This document shows positions 6,364-14,317 of a stretch of DNA of 15,269 nucleotides, piece after piece. The notes under the pieces are model-generated. The model saw only the letters and a program-made list of their open reading frames with translations, was not told where the DNA came from and made no database searches. The DNA is from Acholeplasmataceae bacterium (GTDB taxonomy: Bacteria > Bacillota_I > Bacilli_A > Acholeplasmatales > Acholeplasmataceae), in the NCBI GenBank assembly GCA_003518475.1, contig DOYO01000136.1, positions 1 through 15,269 of the forward strand, written 5' to 3'. Each line of letters starts with the position of its first letter. Positions within the stretch are counted from its first letter, which is position 1. Made by a program: the position numbers and the translations under genes.

Positions 6364-9300
6364 ATGAAGAAAGTCATTGGATTAATAGTTTTACTATTAT
6401 CCCTAGTTGTTCTTGTGGGTTGTATTGATACAGGCGAACCTACACCAACTGAAAAAGAATTGGTTGCAATCACTGTCAAATCAGCTCCAACTCAGGTAAC
6501 ATATGAGCTTGGTACAGCAATAAACCTTGCCGGTTTACAAGTTGAAGCTATTTATGATGATGGTTCAACAGCAATTTTGACAAGTACTGAGTATACAGTA
6601 ACAGGATTTAACCAGAACACTGCCGGTGTTCAAACTGTCACTGTGACAGCAGGCACCAAAACTGCGACATTCAATGTTGTTGTCAGTGCAGCTATCACAC
6701 TCATCGGATTGTCTATTACTTCACAGCCGAACAAAGTCATCTATGAAATTGGCGAATCACTTGTTTTGACTGGCCTGGTTGTTACAGGTTTATACAGCAA
6801 TAGCACATCCGCAGTCATCGCTTCAAGCGAGTATACAGTGACAGGTTTTAATGGGAACGTCGCTGGATCTCAAACAATTACCGTGACTTCAGGCACTAAA
6901 ACAGCAACGTTTACAGTTGTTGTCAGCGATCCAGATGCTGAAGTTACATTGCTTGCATTACAAATCGCAACATTGCCAACAGCAATCGTTTATGATCTAG
7001 GTGAATCATTATCACTTGAAGGATTGGTTGTCAACGGCTTATACAGCGATGGCACATCCGCAGTCATTCCTAATGCTTCCTTAGTCGCATCAGGATTTAA
7101 TGGCAGCGTTGCAGGTTCACAGACGATTACACTGACTTATATGACAAAGACTGCGCAATTTACAGTTGTTGTCAATGAAGCAGCAGAAGTTGTTGCTTTA
7201 TCTATCGCATCCATGCCATATCAAACATTATATGGTATCGGCGGAGCATTGCTGCTTGATGGTTTAGTTGTTGACGCATTATTCGACAGCGGCGCATCTG
7301 AAACACTTGATGATACAGAATTTACAGTTTCAGGATTCGCTTCCGTGATTCCAGGAAACAAGACAATCACAATCAACCATGATGGTATCCTTACGTCTTT
7401 CGTTGTTGTTGTTAGCTCTGCACTTGTTGAATCCACTGCAGATGTTACTGTCAATACAGCAATCAACTATGAAGGTAGAGGTATTACCTATCAAGAAGCT
7501 AACCCATATGTTTCCTTAAACGGAACTACATATACTGCTGGTATGATTATGCCAGTTTGGGAAGCAATCGGCGATAGAATGAACATTAACTTTGTTGACG
7601 TCAAACAGACTTCAACAACAAATGCGCAGTTCCAGGCTTATGCAACTGCAGGTTTCGTTGGTGCAGATGTCATTAACGCGACCTCGACATTATTATCAGA
7701 ATACGGCGTACAAGGCAACTTTGTTGATTTATCCAAGTATTTGAATTACATGCCAAATCTTACTAAGTTCTTAGTTCAAAATCCTTCAGTCAGAGCTTCT
7801 ATGACATCAGCAAACGGTTCGATCTACTATACTCCTTATTTTGATGGATTCGGTGAAATCGAACAAATGTTCTTAGCACGTATCGACTGGGTTCAAGATA
7901 TCCTTGATTTAGCATCCCCATCCTTTGATACAACTGCTTACACAGGAACTATGACTGTTGAAAAGGTTACTCCAGCTGTCATGAACGTTACGGTTCAAGT
8001 TGCAAACGCTGACGGTACTGTCAGAAACGTTGTGAAGAATCACAGCCAAAACATTCTTGACATTTTAGCAGCTCTTCCAACGAAGACAGGCGCTACAATG
8101 GGTACTGCATTTAGAAATTATATTCAAGCGACTTATGGCAGCCAAGGCTATACAAATCTTTCTGACGTTTTTGTTGGAACAGATGCAGCTTATGATACAG
8201 ATGAACTGATTGCTTTGATGTATGTTGTCAAGGCGAATCCACAATTCCTGACTAGAGAATTCGGTACAGGAACTAACACAACAGCAGTTCCTAAAACTGC
8301 AGTTGAAGTTTACTTTGCTAGAACTAGCCAGACTTCAAGAATCAGAAACCTATTCAGAGGTCTTGAAATGTATGGTGTTCGCGGTGCGTTCTCACGTTAC
8401 CAATGGGCATATTTCAATGAAGATGGCGTTGTCGAAGACGCTAGAGTTCAAACAGTTACCTTAGATGCAGTTGATCAATTGCAACGCATGTATAGTGACT
8501 CATTACTTCCTGTAAACTTTGATGAAGGTTCAAACTATGACTGGAGAGCTGTATTATTACAAGGTTCTTATGGATTCATGACGTATGACTATAATGCGTC
8601 ATCAACTCCACAAGGATATGTTACAGCAGCTACAGCATTAGACCCAACATTCAAGTTTGAAGCAATTCTTCCTCCAGTTGTTGACTGGATGCAAAATGGC
8701 GAATATTTCCACTTCTCAGAAGGTACACGTGCAGTTAAGGCTGAAGCTTGGGGTATTCCAGCACACGTTGAAGAAGATCCAGTGAAGCTTGCAAGAGTGT
8801 TATCACTATTCGATCAACTTTATGATTACAGTTCTAATGATTCAATTGGTAACATCCACCTCTATGGTCCTACAGGATATATTGATGGCGCAATCGAATA
8901 CAACGGTGAAATGATTCCTGCAATCAGTGCAGCAGCTAAGACAGAAATGCTTGCTCTCACCTCAGGAAACATGATTAACTACTTAAGACGTTATGTTGGC
9001 GCAACGATGCCAATTGGTCACATCAGAGGCTTAGGTCTTGAATATCAAACATTATCTGCACAGGGTATTGAAGGTATCGAAAGAGTCAATACTGCTGTTC
9101 AAGCGGGTACATTCAGACTTGCTGGCGTCTATGAAGAAAGCTTGACAAATCCATGGTATCAATTCGTACCAACATTATTCGCACTGACTGCTGATGAAAG
9201 CGCTGATATCGCAACCCTCACATTTGATGACATTTGGGCGGATGCTCAACTTGCGATCCTCGTCAAATATGGATTCACAGGTACAGGCGGAAGCGTAACA

Positions 9301-9417
9301 AGAGAAACTTATTTAACAACAATGGTAACTAAGGTTATCGGTGAAGTTAGTGTGAACACTTATGAAGAAATTTATAAGAAAGCGCTAAACGACGCAATTG
9401 CAAGAGTACAAGAATAA
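6364..9417 (+). CDS. Lipoprotein substrate-binding protein with four N-terminal Ig-like repeats
   Basis: The external capture subunit of the importer, 1017 residues, about twice the size of ordinary LplA/YtcQ-type binding proteins. A lipoprotein signal (MKKVIGLIVLL to LVGC) places the lipidated cysteine at residue 20. A short Thr/Pro/Glu linker leads to four bacterial Ig-like repeats (Big_3-like) at about 33-108, 113-188, 196-271 and 277-351, each with a YELG-type opening, a GL.V.ALY.DG core, a SGFN..VAG turn and a TFTVVVS end. The solute-binding domain follows (about 365-1017): PVWEAIGDRMNINFVDV and the GADVINAT stretch match the usual opening of family-1 binding proteins. ATG at 6364 is chosen over 6271 because GGAGG (6350-6354) is correctly spaced and the signal peptide starts here. 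The A-rich leader and strong ribosome site suggest high translation. Substrate by context: pectic oligomers. Confidence 0.88.
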   Translation: MKKVIGLIVLLLSLVVLVGCIDTGEPTPTEKELVAITVKSAPTQVTYELGTAINLAGLQVEAIYDDGSTAILTSTEYTVTGFNQNTAGVQTVTVTAGTKTATFNVVVSAAITLIGLSITSQPNKVIYEIGESLVLTGLVVTGLYSNSTSAVIASSEYTVTGFNGNVAGSQTITVTSGTKTATFTVVVSDPDAEVTLLALQIATLPTAIVYDLGESLSLEGLVVNGLYSDGTSAVIPNASLVASGFNGSVAGSQTITLTYMTKTAQFTVVVNEAAEVVALSIASMPYQTLYGIGGALLLDGLVVDALFDSGASETLDDTEFTVSGFASVIPGNKTITINHDGILTSFVVVVSSALVESTADVTVNTAINYEGRGITYQEANPYVSLNGTTYTAGMIMPVWEAIGDRMNINFVDVKQTSTTNAQFQAYATAGFVGADVINATSTLLSEYGVQGNFVDLSKYLNYMPNLTKFLVQNPSVRASMTSANGSIYYTPYFDGFGEIEQMFLARIDWVQDILDLASPSFDTTAYTGTMTVEKVTPAVMNVTVQVANADGTVRNVVKNHSQNILDILAALPTKTGATMGTAFRNYIQATYGSQGYTNLSDVFVGTDAAYDTDELIALMYVVKANPQFLTREFGTGTNTTAVPKTAVEVYFARTSQTSRIRNLFRGLEMYGVRGAFSRYQWAYFNEDGVVEDARVQTVTLDAVDQLQRMYSDSLLPVNFDEGSNYDWRAVLLQGSYGFMTYDYNASSTPQGYVTAATALDPTFKFEAILPPVVDWMQNGEYFHFSEGTRAVKAEAWGIPAHVEEDPVKLARVLSLFDQLYDYSSNDSIGNIHLYGPTGYIDGAIEYNGEMIPAISAAAKTEMLALTSGNMINYLRRYVGATMPIGHIRGLGLEYQTLSAQGIEGIERVNTAVQAGTFRLAGVYEESLTNPWYQFVPTLFALTADESADIATLTFDDIWADAQLAILVKYGFTGTGGSVTRETYLTTMVTKVIGEVSVNTYEEIYKKALNDAIARVQE
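6460..7416 (+). repeat. Four tandem Ig-domain coding repeats
   Basis: Units begin at about 6460, 6700, 6949 and 7192, spaced 240, 249 and 243 bases. Repeats 2 and 3 are the closest at DNA level: they share the 15-mer CACATCCGCAGTCAT at 6804-6818 and 7053-7067 and TTATACAGC at 6790-6798 and 7039-7047, offset exactly 249. Repeat 4 is the most divergent. The pattern indicates stepwise domain duplication. Confidence 0.85.
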
Positions 9418-9445
9418 TTCATTTTATTGAATGACATCATTTGCA

Positions 9446-9474
9446 GGTATCCGGGGGATGCACCCCCGGATACC
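9446..9474 (+). terminator. GC-rich hairpin after the binding-protein gene (stabiliser or partial terminator)
   Basis: GGTATCCGGGGG (9446-9457) and CCCCCGGATACC (9463-9474) pair perfectly over 12 bases around the 5-base loop ATGCA. It sits 28 bases after the binding-protein stop and 36 before the next start. No real T-run follows (CTCCATTTG), so full termination is doubtful. Such hairpins behind the binding-protein gene of ABC operons commonly protect the upstream mRNA and reduce read-through, giving more binding protein than membrane subunits. Confidence 0.7.
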
Positions 9475-9510
9475 CTCCATTTGATGATTTGAGACAAAGG
9501 ATGTTACACT

Positions 9511-10128
9511 ATGGGAAAAAATATATTTAAAAGAATACTACAAGCGGCCATACAGTATATATTGAGTATTTTTAAATGGATTCATACGCACCAGCAAGTA
9601 TTGGTTTATGCGTTATTGATTCTATCAAGCTCAATTTATTTTGTGTATACATTGGGCTATAGTTCAAATTGGGCGATGGTTGTCAGTGAAACTAGAGGTA
9701 CGAATTTTTACCGTGCTTCGCAGCAAGCGAACCGATTAATGAATCAATTGGGGTTCATTTCACTGATCATTACACTTTTAACGTTAGCGTTCAGTTCGAT
9801 GAGCCGTAAAAAATTCTATATGAGTAATATTGTTTTAAGTATATTATCCATCATCATGCTGATTGTCAACGCAGCATTGACTTTATATTATAATAGCGTT
9901 TTAAGAATCCTTTATGAAAGAATCACAGAAGCGGAAGTTCCTGCATATTTATACATTACGCATGGTGCGGGTGAAAAGAGTTATCAAGTATTTGATCTTG
10001 GATATTATGTCACTGGCTTTATGATTGTAACAGCACTATTTTTAGGTATATTTTTAATCAAGAAATTAAGAGCACAAAAAGAACGTGGAATCTTGTTGGA
10101 AAGGCTGGTGGAAGCAAATGAACGTTAA
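9511..10128 (+). CDS. Unrecognised four-helix membrane protein (pair 1, first gene)
   Basis: I do not recognise this 205-residue protein. It has a basic N-terminus, then helices at roughly 29-50, 78-97, 103-125 and 160-183. A short basic turn (SSMSRKKF) joins helices 2 and 3, a polar loop of about 35 residues follows helix 3, and a charged tail (KKLRAQKERG...LVEANER) ends it. The basic turn suggests the 2-3 loop and both ends are cytoplasmic. It has no ATPase, binding or EAA motif, so it is not a standard permease. Start: ATG at 9511 with AAAGGA 9 bases upstream. Its last 11 bases overlap the next gene. Lying between the binding protein and ATPase of one importer, it may be an accessory subunit; this is inference from position only. 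Confidence 0.75.
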   Translation: MGKNIFKRILQAAIQYILSIFKWIHTHQQVLVYALLILSSSIYFVYTLGYSSNWAMVVSETRGTNFYRASQQANRLMNQLGFISLIITLLTLAFSSMSRKKFYMSNIVLSILSIIMLIVNAALTLYYNSVLRILYERITEAEVPAYLYITHGAGEKSYQVFDLGYYVTGFMIVTALFLGIFLIKKLRAQKERGILLERLVEANER

Positions 10129-10552
10129 AGCGGATAAGATGCGCTATCAGACAAACCGGCTTGCGCATTCGTTGGTTTTACTTGGGCTAGCGATTTCAAT
10201 TGTTGCACTTTTTTCAATCATCATTCCTACAACTGTAGTTCCTGATTTCAGCATCGCAGTTGAAATATTAGTGAACATCGTGTTGATGTTATTAACCTTT
10301 TTGGCTGCTGAAAAATGTAAGATTTACAGTTTAAATTGGGCGATTGCCTTGTTTGTGATTGCAGGAATCCATATTGCTAGAATTTTTTATGTTCCCACAA
10401 AGCTTTTGATTGCAAATATGCTAAGTGCTGGACAATTTTCATTAATTGTCGGTTATTTGGTTGTTTCTGCAGGATTGCTTGTTTTAGGTGGGATTATAAC
10501 GATTCAACGTCACCATGTTTTAACGAAACACTTGAAAGAGATTGGTGAATAA
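10118..10552 (+). CDS. Unrecognised small membrane protein (pair 1, second gene)
   Basis: No family recognised. The 144 residues contain about four hydrophobic helices (near 17-37, 43-63, 72-90 and 105-127) with a basic N-terminus (NVKADKMRYQTNR) and a basic C-terminal tail after the last helix (QRHHVLTKHLKEIGE). ATG at 10118 is preferred over the GTG at 10085, which would give a Trp-rich leader read in a second frame through the upstream gene; GGTGGAAG just upstream of 10118 can serve as the ribosome site. The 11-base overlap with the preceding gene implies translational coupling, and the stop is one base before the ATPase start. Possible roles: partner of the preceding membrane protein, transporter accessory, or membrane anchor. 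Nothing in the sequence decides between them. Confidence 0.72.
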   Translation: MNVKADKMRYQTNRLAHSLVLLGLAISIVALFSIIIPTTVVPDFSIAVEILVNIVLMLLTFLAAEKCKIYSLNWAIALFVIAGIHIARIFYVPTKLLIANMLSAGQFSLIVGYLVVSAGLLVLGGIITIQRHHVLTKHLKEIGE

Positions 10553-10553
10553 G

Positions 10554-11657
10554 ATGGCAACAATGACACTTAAAAACCTAAATAAGATTTACATGAATGG
10601 CGTCCAAGCTGTTTTTGATTTCAGCATCGATATCAAAGATGGTGAATTTATCGTGTTTGTCGGTCCATCAGGCTGTGGTAAGTCGACAACGCTCCGCATG
10701 ATTGCGGGCTTGGAAGAAATAACATCCGGAGATTTATTAATTGATCAAGTTCGTGTGAATGATATGGCTCCAAAGGATAGAGATATCGCGATGGTGTTTC
10801 AAAACTATGCGCTTTATGCACATATGACTGTTTACCACAACATGGCGTTTTCCTTAACCCTCAGAAAAGAAGAATCCGATAAGATTCATGAACGTGTCAT
10901 GTGGGCTGCTGAAATACTTGGACTTAAACCCTACTTAAATAGAAAGCCAAGAGAATTATCTGGCGGTCAACGCCAGCGTGTCGCATTGGGACGCGCGATT
11001 GTACGCGACCCCAAGGTCTTTTTACTGGATGAACCGCTATCTAACCTGGATGCTAAGTTAAGAGGACAGATGCGTAAAGAATTAAAGGAGCTTCATAATC
11101 GTTTAGGTGTTACCATGATCTATGTAACACATGATCAGATTGAAGCGCTGACCCTTGCTGACCGCATTGTCGTGATGAAGGATGGTTATGTCATTCAAAT
11201 CGCGTCACCGGTTGATTTATATGCAAGACCTGTGAATTTATATGTAGCAAATTTCATCGGTACTCCACCCATGAATTTCTTTGATGCTAGAATAACTTCA
11301 GATGGCAAGGTTGTCATTGAAAATGTTGAAGTTGATATCAAGCATACTCCCCAGTATGAATGGCTGAATCAAAAAGGATACTTTGGAAAGAATATCATTT
11401 TAGGTGTGAGACCGGAAGCGATCACCCTGAGAAGACCGTTCAATCAAGAAACGGATTTAGGATATAAAACAAAGATCGAACTTTATGAACTTTTAGGATC
11501 TGAAGCGCTAGTTCATTTCAATATTGGACAAAAGAGCGTGATTTCCAAGATCAATGCAAGGGAAGTATTACATCCGGGTGAGGATGCACTCTTTAACTTT
11601 GATGTATCTCATTTGTATTATTTTGATAAGGAAACGGAGCTGTGTATTTATGAATGA
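10554..11657 (+). CDS. Sugar ABC transporter ATPase, MsmX/UgpC type
   Basis: The energy-providing subunit of the importer, 367 residues, standard for the MsmK/MsmX/UgpC family. All nucleotide-binding motifs are intact: Walker A GPSGCGKST (37-45), Q-loop Q83, signature LSGGQ (135-139), Walker B FLLDEP (156-161), D-loop SNLD (163-166) and switch His H193 in YVTHDQ. A C-terminal regulatory domain of the TOBE/MOP kind follows (NFIGTPPMNFF, then ILGVRPEAI). ATG at 10554 is chosen over TTG at 10542 because family members begin MATxxLKNxxKIY; the start is one base after the preceding stop, so coupling is likely. Many Bacillota share one such ATPase among several importers; a dedicated copy within a pectin operon is notable. 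The last 8 bases overlap the next gene. Confidence 0.95.
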   Translation: MATMTLKNLNKIYMNGVQAVFDFSIDIKDGEFIVFVGPSGCGKSTTLRMIAGLEEITSGDLLIDQVRVNDMAPKDRDIAMVFQNYALYAHMTVYHNMAFSLTLRKEESDKIHERVMWAAEILGLKPYLNRKPRELSGGQRQRVALGRAIVRDPKVFLLDEPLSNLDAKLRGQMRKELKELHNRLGVTMIYVTHDQIEALTLADRIVVMKDGYVIQIASPVDLYARPVNLYVANFIGTPPMNFFDARITSDGKVVIENVEVDIKHTPQYEWLNQKGYFGKNIILGVRPEAITLRRPFNQETDLGYKTKIELYELLGSEALVHFNIGQKSVISKINAREVLHPGEDALFNFDVSHLYYFDKETELCIYE

Positions 11658-12144
11658 CAATATCCATAGCGAAAAATGGTACATCCGCTGGTATAATTAT
11701 AATAAGTTCTCCATTCCTGTGATTTTCACCGTGATTGGTACATTGATTTTTACAATATTCTTAGATTTCAGAACTGGAGATATTGATTTTCAATCGCATA
11801 TCTCAGCGATCAATGTGTTGACGAACAAGGTTATTGGATTTTATCTATTCAGTATTTATATGATTGCTCTGATTCAATTGGCGAATAGCATGGCCTATGC
11901 GAAGAAGAGATCGCCACTATCCTTGATGTTGTTCACCATTCTGAATATGTTACAGGTTTTCCTGGTTTACTTATATGTGAATGTGTTCTATACTGAAGCT
12001 GCTACAAGAACTGATGGATTCGTTATTCCTGATTTTGCAGTATTTTCGATGAATGTTATGATGACTGGCGCAGTATTTTACGTTTTAGCCACCATATTTG
12101 CGTGGTTTTACGTGGATTGGAAGTATGTAAAAATTGAAGAATAA
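11650..12144 (+). CDS. Unrecognised four-helix membrane protein (pair 2, first gene)
   Basis: Not recognised. The 164 residues hold about four helices (roughly 20-40, 63-82, 92-112, 133-155), a basic turn YAKKRSP between helices 2 and 3, a polar loop before helix 4, and an aromatic fourth helix (VMMTGAVFYVLATIFAWFYV). This layout, including the basic 2-3 turn and a V/MTG motif at the start of helix 4, parallels the protein encoded at 9511, suggesting distant relationship; I cannot test that by eye. ATG at 11650 overlaps the ATPase stop by 8 bases, with GGAG at 11636-11639. The longer frame from 11554 runs inside the ATPase gene and is rejected. Its end overlaps the next gene by 11 bases. Confidence 0.75.
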   Translation: MNDNIHSEKWYIRWYNYNKFSIPVIFTVIGTLIFTIFLDFRTGDIDFQSHISAINVLTNKVIGFYLFSIYMIALIQLANSMAYAKKRSPLSLMLFTILNMLQVFLVYLYVNVFYTEAATRTDGFVIPDFAVFSMNVMMTGAVFYVLATIFAWFYVDWKYVKIEE

Positions 12145-12661
12145 TAAAGAAAACAAGCCAAATGAGTTCAATCCCTACAGCATTGATAAGCTGAACAACA
12201 TCAAACCCGGAGTGAAAATCGGGTTTTTGAAGTTTTGGGTATCAGGAGCAGCATTTTTTTTAACATTTACCGCATTCAGGATTGATACGCTCGATTTGCT
12301 GGTTGTTTTATATCTTTTGATGGTGCTCGCAGTTGAATACATCATCAACAAAGTCATTGTTTGGATGGATAATGACAGGTTTCCTACATTATCCTATTTA
12401 CCGCATCATGTCAATCGAAAATCCATCAAAAGCGTGTTTGCGACCATGGGTTATGTACTTTTCATGATTTTAGGAACCTATTATCTGATTGAAGGAATCA
12501 TGAGCTTGGGCATACCATCCATCGGCATGCTGATGTTCGGTTTTGATTATGTCGGAATCGACCCAATCACCTTCGGTTTATTTTACTGGGTGGTTGACTG
12601 GATATACTTGACAGTCAAAAATAAAGTAATCTTTAAGAATAAAAATCAGTCAAAGGAGTGA
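12134..12661 (+). CDS. Unrecognised membrane protein (pair 2, second gene)
   Basis: Not recognised. The 175 residues start with a polar, Asn-rich segment (KNNKENKPNEFNPYSIDKL) and then about four helices (near 33-49, 52-72, 103-125 and 146-162), with a central polar section (MDNDRFPTLSYLPHHVNRKS) and a basic tail (KNKVIFKNKNQSKE). The start is TTG at 12134, overlapping the previous gene by 11 bases, with GGAAG about 10 bases upstream; no other initiation codon lies before the first helix, so a TTG start by translational coupling is the best reading. The overlap has the same length as that between the genes at 9511 and 10118. The end contains the AAAGGAG ribosome site of the polygalacturonase gene, so the two are in one operon. 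Confidence 0.7.
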   Translation: MKNNKENKPNEFNPYSIDKLNNIKPGVKIGFLKFWVSGAAFFLTFTAFRIDTLDLLVVLYLLMVLAVEYIINKVIVWMDNDRFPTLSYLPHHVNRKSIKSVFATMGYVLFMILGTYYLIEGIMSLGIPSIGMLMFGFDYVGIDPITFGLFYWVVDWIYLTVKNKVIFKNKNQSKE

Positions 12662-12666
12662 AGAGC

Positions 12667-14208
12667 ATGTTCAAAGTCATTTTTAAATCATCTAGAAGCC
12701 TTGCTTTAGAACTATCAAATCAGGAAATCTTTTATGCAAGCCACCCGTTTGATGTCTATGTTGATCAAAAATTGGCGCTCAAGCAAGTAAAAACGAACGT
12801 TTTTTCATTATACGGACTGAATCCGGATCAAAAATACTTAGTTGATGTTGATGGTTATAAGTTGGAAATCCATATGGACGAGGAGTCATCGGTTGTAGAC
12901 GTCAAGGACTTTGGTGCGTTAGGAGACGGTATCAAAGATGACACCAAAGCGATTCAAGCTGCTATTTTAGCATGTCCGAAGGATGGCAGAGTCTTCATTC
13001 CTGAAGGCACCTATTATGTGAGTCCGTTATTCTTAAAGAGCTACCAAACCATTGAACTCTCCAAAGGGGCAACCCTTTTAGGACACAGAGATCGAAAAGA
13101 ATATCCGATACTGCCCGCGCGTTTGACAAAATCAGATGGTTCTGTTCTTGAACTTTCAAGCTGGGAAGGCAATGCAGCGCCAACCTTCGCATCAATCATC
13201 ACTGGAATCGAGGTTACCAATGTCAAGATTATCGGCGAGGGTATCATTGATGAAAATGCACAAAATTCCGATTGGTGGATCGATCATAAGATCCAGCGAG
13301 GGGGAGCTTGGAGACCAAAAGGCGTCTTCTTATCCCACTCTAAATATATCGGCATGCAAGGTGTGACAGTCACCAATACGCCATCATGGAATCTTCATCC
13401 GTATTTTTCAAGTTATATTGATTTTATCGATATGAAATTAATCAGTCCCAAGGATTCACCCAATACCGATGGATGCGACCCGGAATCATGCGATCACGTG
13501 CGTGTTATCGGAGTTGACTTTTCTGTTGGCGATGATTGCATCGCCATCAAGAGCGGTAAATATGAAATGGGTATGAAATATAGGAAACCGACATCGGATA
13601 TGACTGTGAGAAACTGCATGATGGCGTATGGCCACGGCGGTGTTGTCTTAGGCAGCGAGATGAGCGGCGGAATCAAGGATTTATCCGTGACGCAATGTTA
13701 CTTTAAAGAAACCGACAGAGGTCTCCGTATCAAGACAAGAAGAGGTAGAGGAGAATCTGCTGTCATCGATGGCATTACCTTTGAAAACATCTATATGAAG
13801 GATGTTTTAACACCTCTCGTGATGAATATGTATTATTACTGCGATGACGACGGGAAGACTGAATACGTCTATAGCAAAAAGGAACTTCCGGTGGATCAAA
13901 GAACGCCCTACTTAGGGAATTTTACATTCAAAAACATGGTTTGTGAGAATGTTCATGTCGCCGCAGGTTTTTTCTATGGACTTCCTGAACAACCGATTAG
14001 ATCGATCAAACTAGAAAACATCAAATTCACATATGCAAAGAACCCTCAAGAAGGTATTCCTGCGATGATGAGTTATCTAGATCCAATGAAAGCTCAAGGT
14101 TTGCAGTTCAGATATGTCAATCAAGTGCATTTAAAAAACGTATCCATCGAAAAAGTACAAGAAAATATGCTGGTTTTAGAGAATGTCAACGTATTTAAGG
14201 AAGAATAA
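12667..14208 (+). CDS. GH28 polygalacturonase, probably intracellular exo-acting
   Basis: It hydrolyses alpha-1,4 bonds of polygalacturonate oligomers; the GH28 family uses an inverting mechanism. The 513 residues begin with a fibronectin-III-like domain (about 1-75), as in exo-polygalacturonases, followed by VKDFGALGDGIKDDTKAIQ and the parallel beta-helix. The four GH28 signatures are intact: NTDG with D268, GDDC with D289 and D290, GHGG with H323, and RIKT with R354 and K356. No signal peptide or lipobox exists, so it presumably works in the cytoplasm on imported oligomers together with the pectinesterase. Start ATG 12667 has AAAGGAG 8 bases upstream; the in-frame GTG at 12658 is inside that ribosome site and is rejected. 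Exo action is inferred from the domain architecture and location. It is the last gene before a new promoter, with no clear terminator after it. Confidence 0.94.
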   Translation: MFKVIFKSSRSLALELSNQEIFYASHPFDVYVDQKLALKQVKTNVFSLYGLNPDQKYLVDVDGYKLEIHMDEESSVVDVKDFGALGDGIKDDTKAIQAAILACPKDGRVFIPEGTYYVSPLFLKSYQTIELSKGATLLGHRDRKEYPILPARLTKSDGSVLELSSWEGNAAPTFASIITGIEVTNVKIIGEGIIDENAQNSDWWIDHKIQRGGAWRPKGVFLSHSKYIGMQGVTVTNTPSWNLHPYFSSYIDFIDMKLISPKDSPNTDGCDPESCDHVRVIGVDFSVGDDCIAIKSGKYEMGMKYRKPTSDMTVRNCMMAYGHGGVVLGSEMSGGIKDLSVTQCYFKETDRGLRIKTRRGRGESAVIDGITFENIYMKDVLTPLVMNMYYYCDDDGKTEYVYSKKELPVDQRTPYLGNFTFKNMVCENVHVAAGFFYGLPEQPIRSIKLENIKFTYAKNPQEGIPAMMSYLDPMKAQGLQFRYVNQVHLKNVSIEKVQENMLVLENVNVFKEE

Positions 14209-14217
14209 CATAAAAAA

Positions 14218-14246
14218 TTGACTTGGTTAAAACGTCATACTATAAT
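14218..14246 (+). promoter_or_regulatory. Strong promoter for eda and the downstream gene
   Basis: TTGACT (14218-14223) and TATAAT (14241-14246) are spaced 17 bases apart: five of six and six of six consensus matches. The -10 box is part of the palindrome CTATAATATAG (14240-14250) and is flanked by TCATAC (14235-14240) and GTATGA (14253-14258), an inverted repeat with GT/AC character seen in GntR-type operators. Transcription would start near 14253, giving a leader of about 65 bases. Confidence 0.78.
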
Positions 14247-14283
14247 ATAGTTGTATGATTCTATAGACACAAGCTTGAAATAG

Positions 14284-14296
14284 TAAACGATGTTTA
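14284..14296. promoter_or_regulatory. Operator-like palindrome in the eda leader
   Basis: TAAAC and GTTTA form a perfect 5-base inverted repeat around GAT, with a central CG-like core, about 30 bases past the predicted transcription start. The left part (GTAAACG) resembles GTAAGCG upstream of uxaC (1204-1210), as in LacI-family sites. The two sites are not identical and this could be chance in A+T-rich DNA. Confidence 0.3.
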
Positions 14297-14317
14297 TGAG
14301 AAGGATGGTATTTTGAT

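Noticed and set aside
6460..7416. Repeat array as CRISPR or minisatellite
   Set aside because: The units are about 240 bases, stay in frame and encode diverged Ig-like protein domains; there are no spacers.
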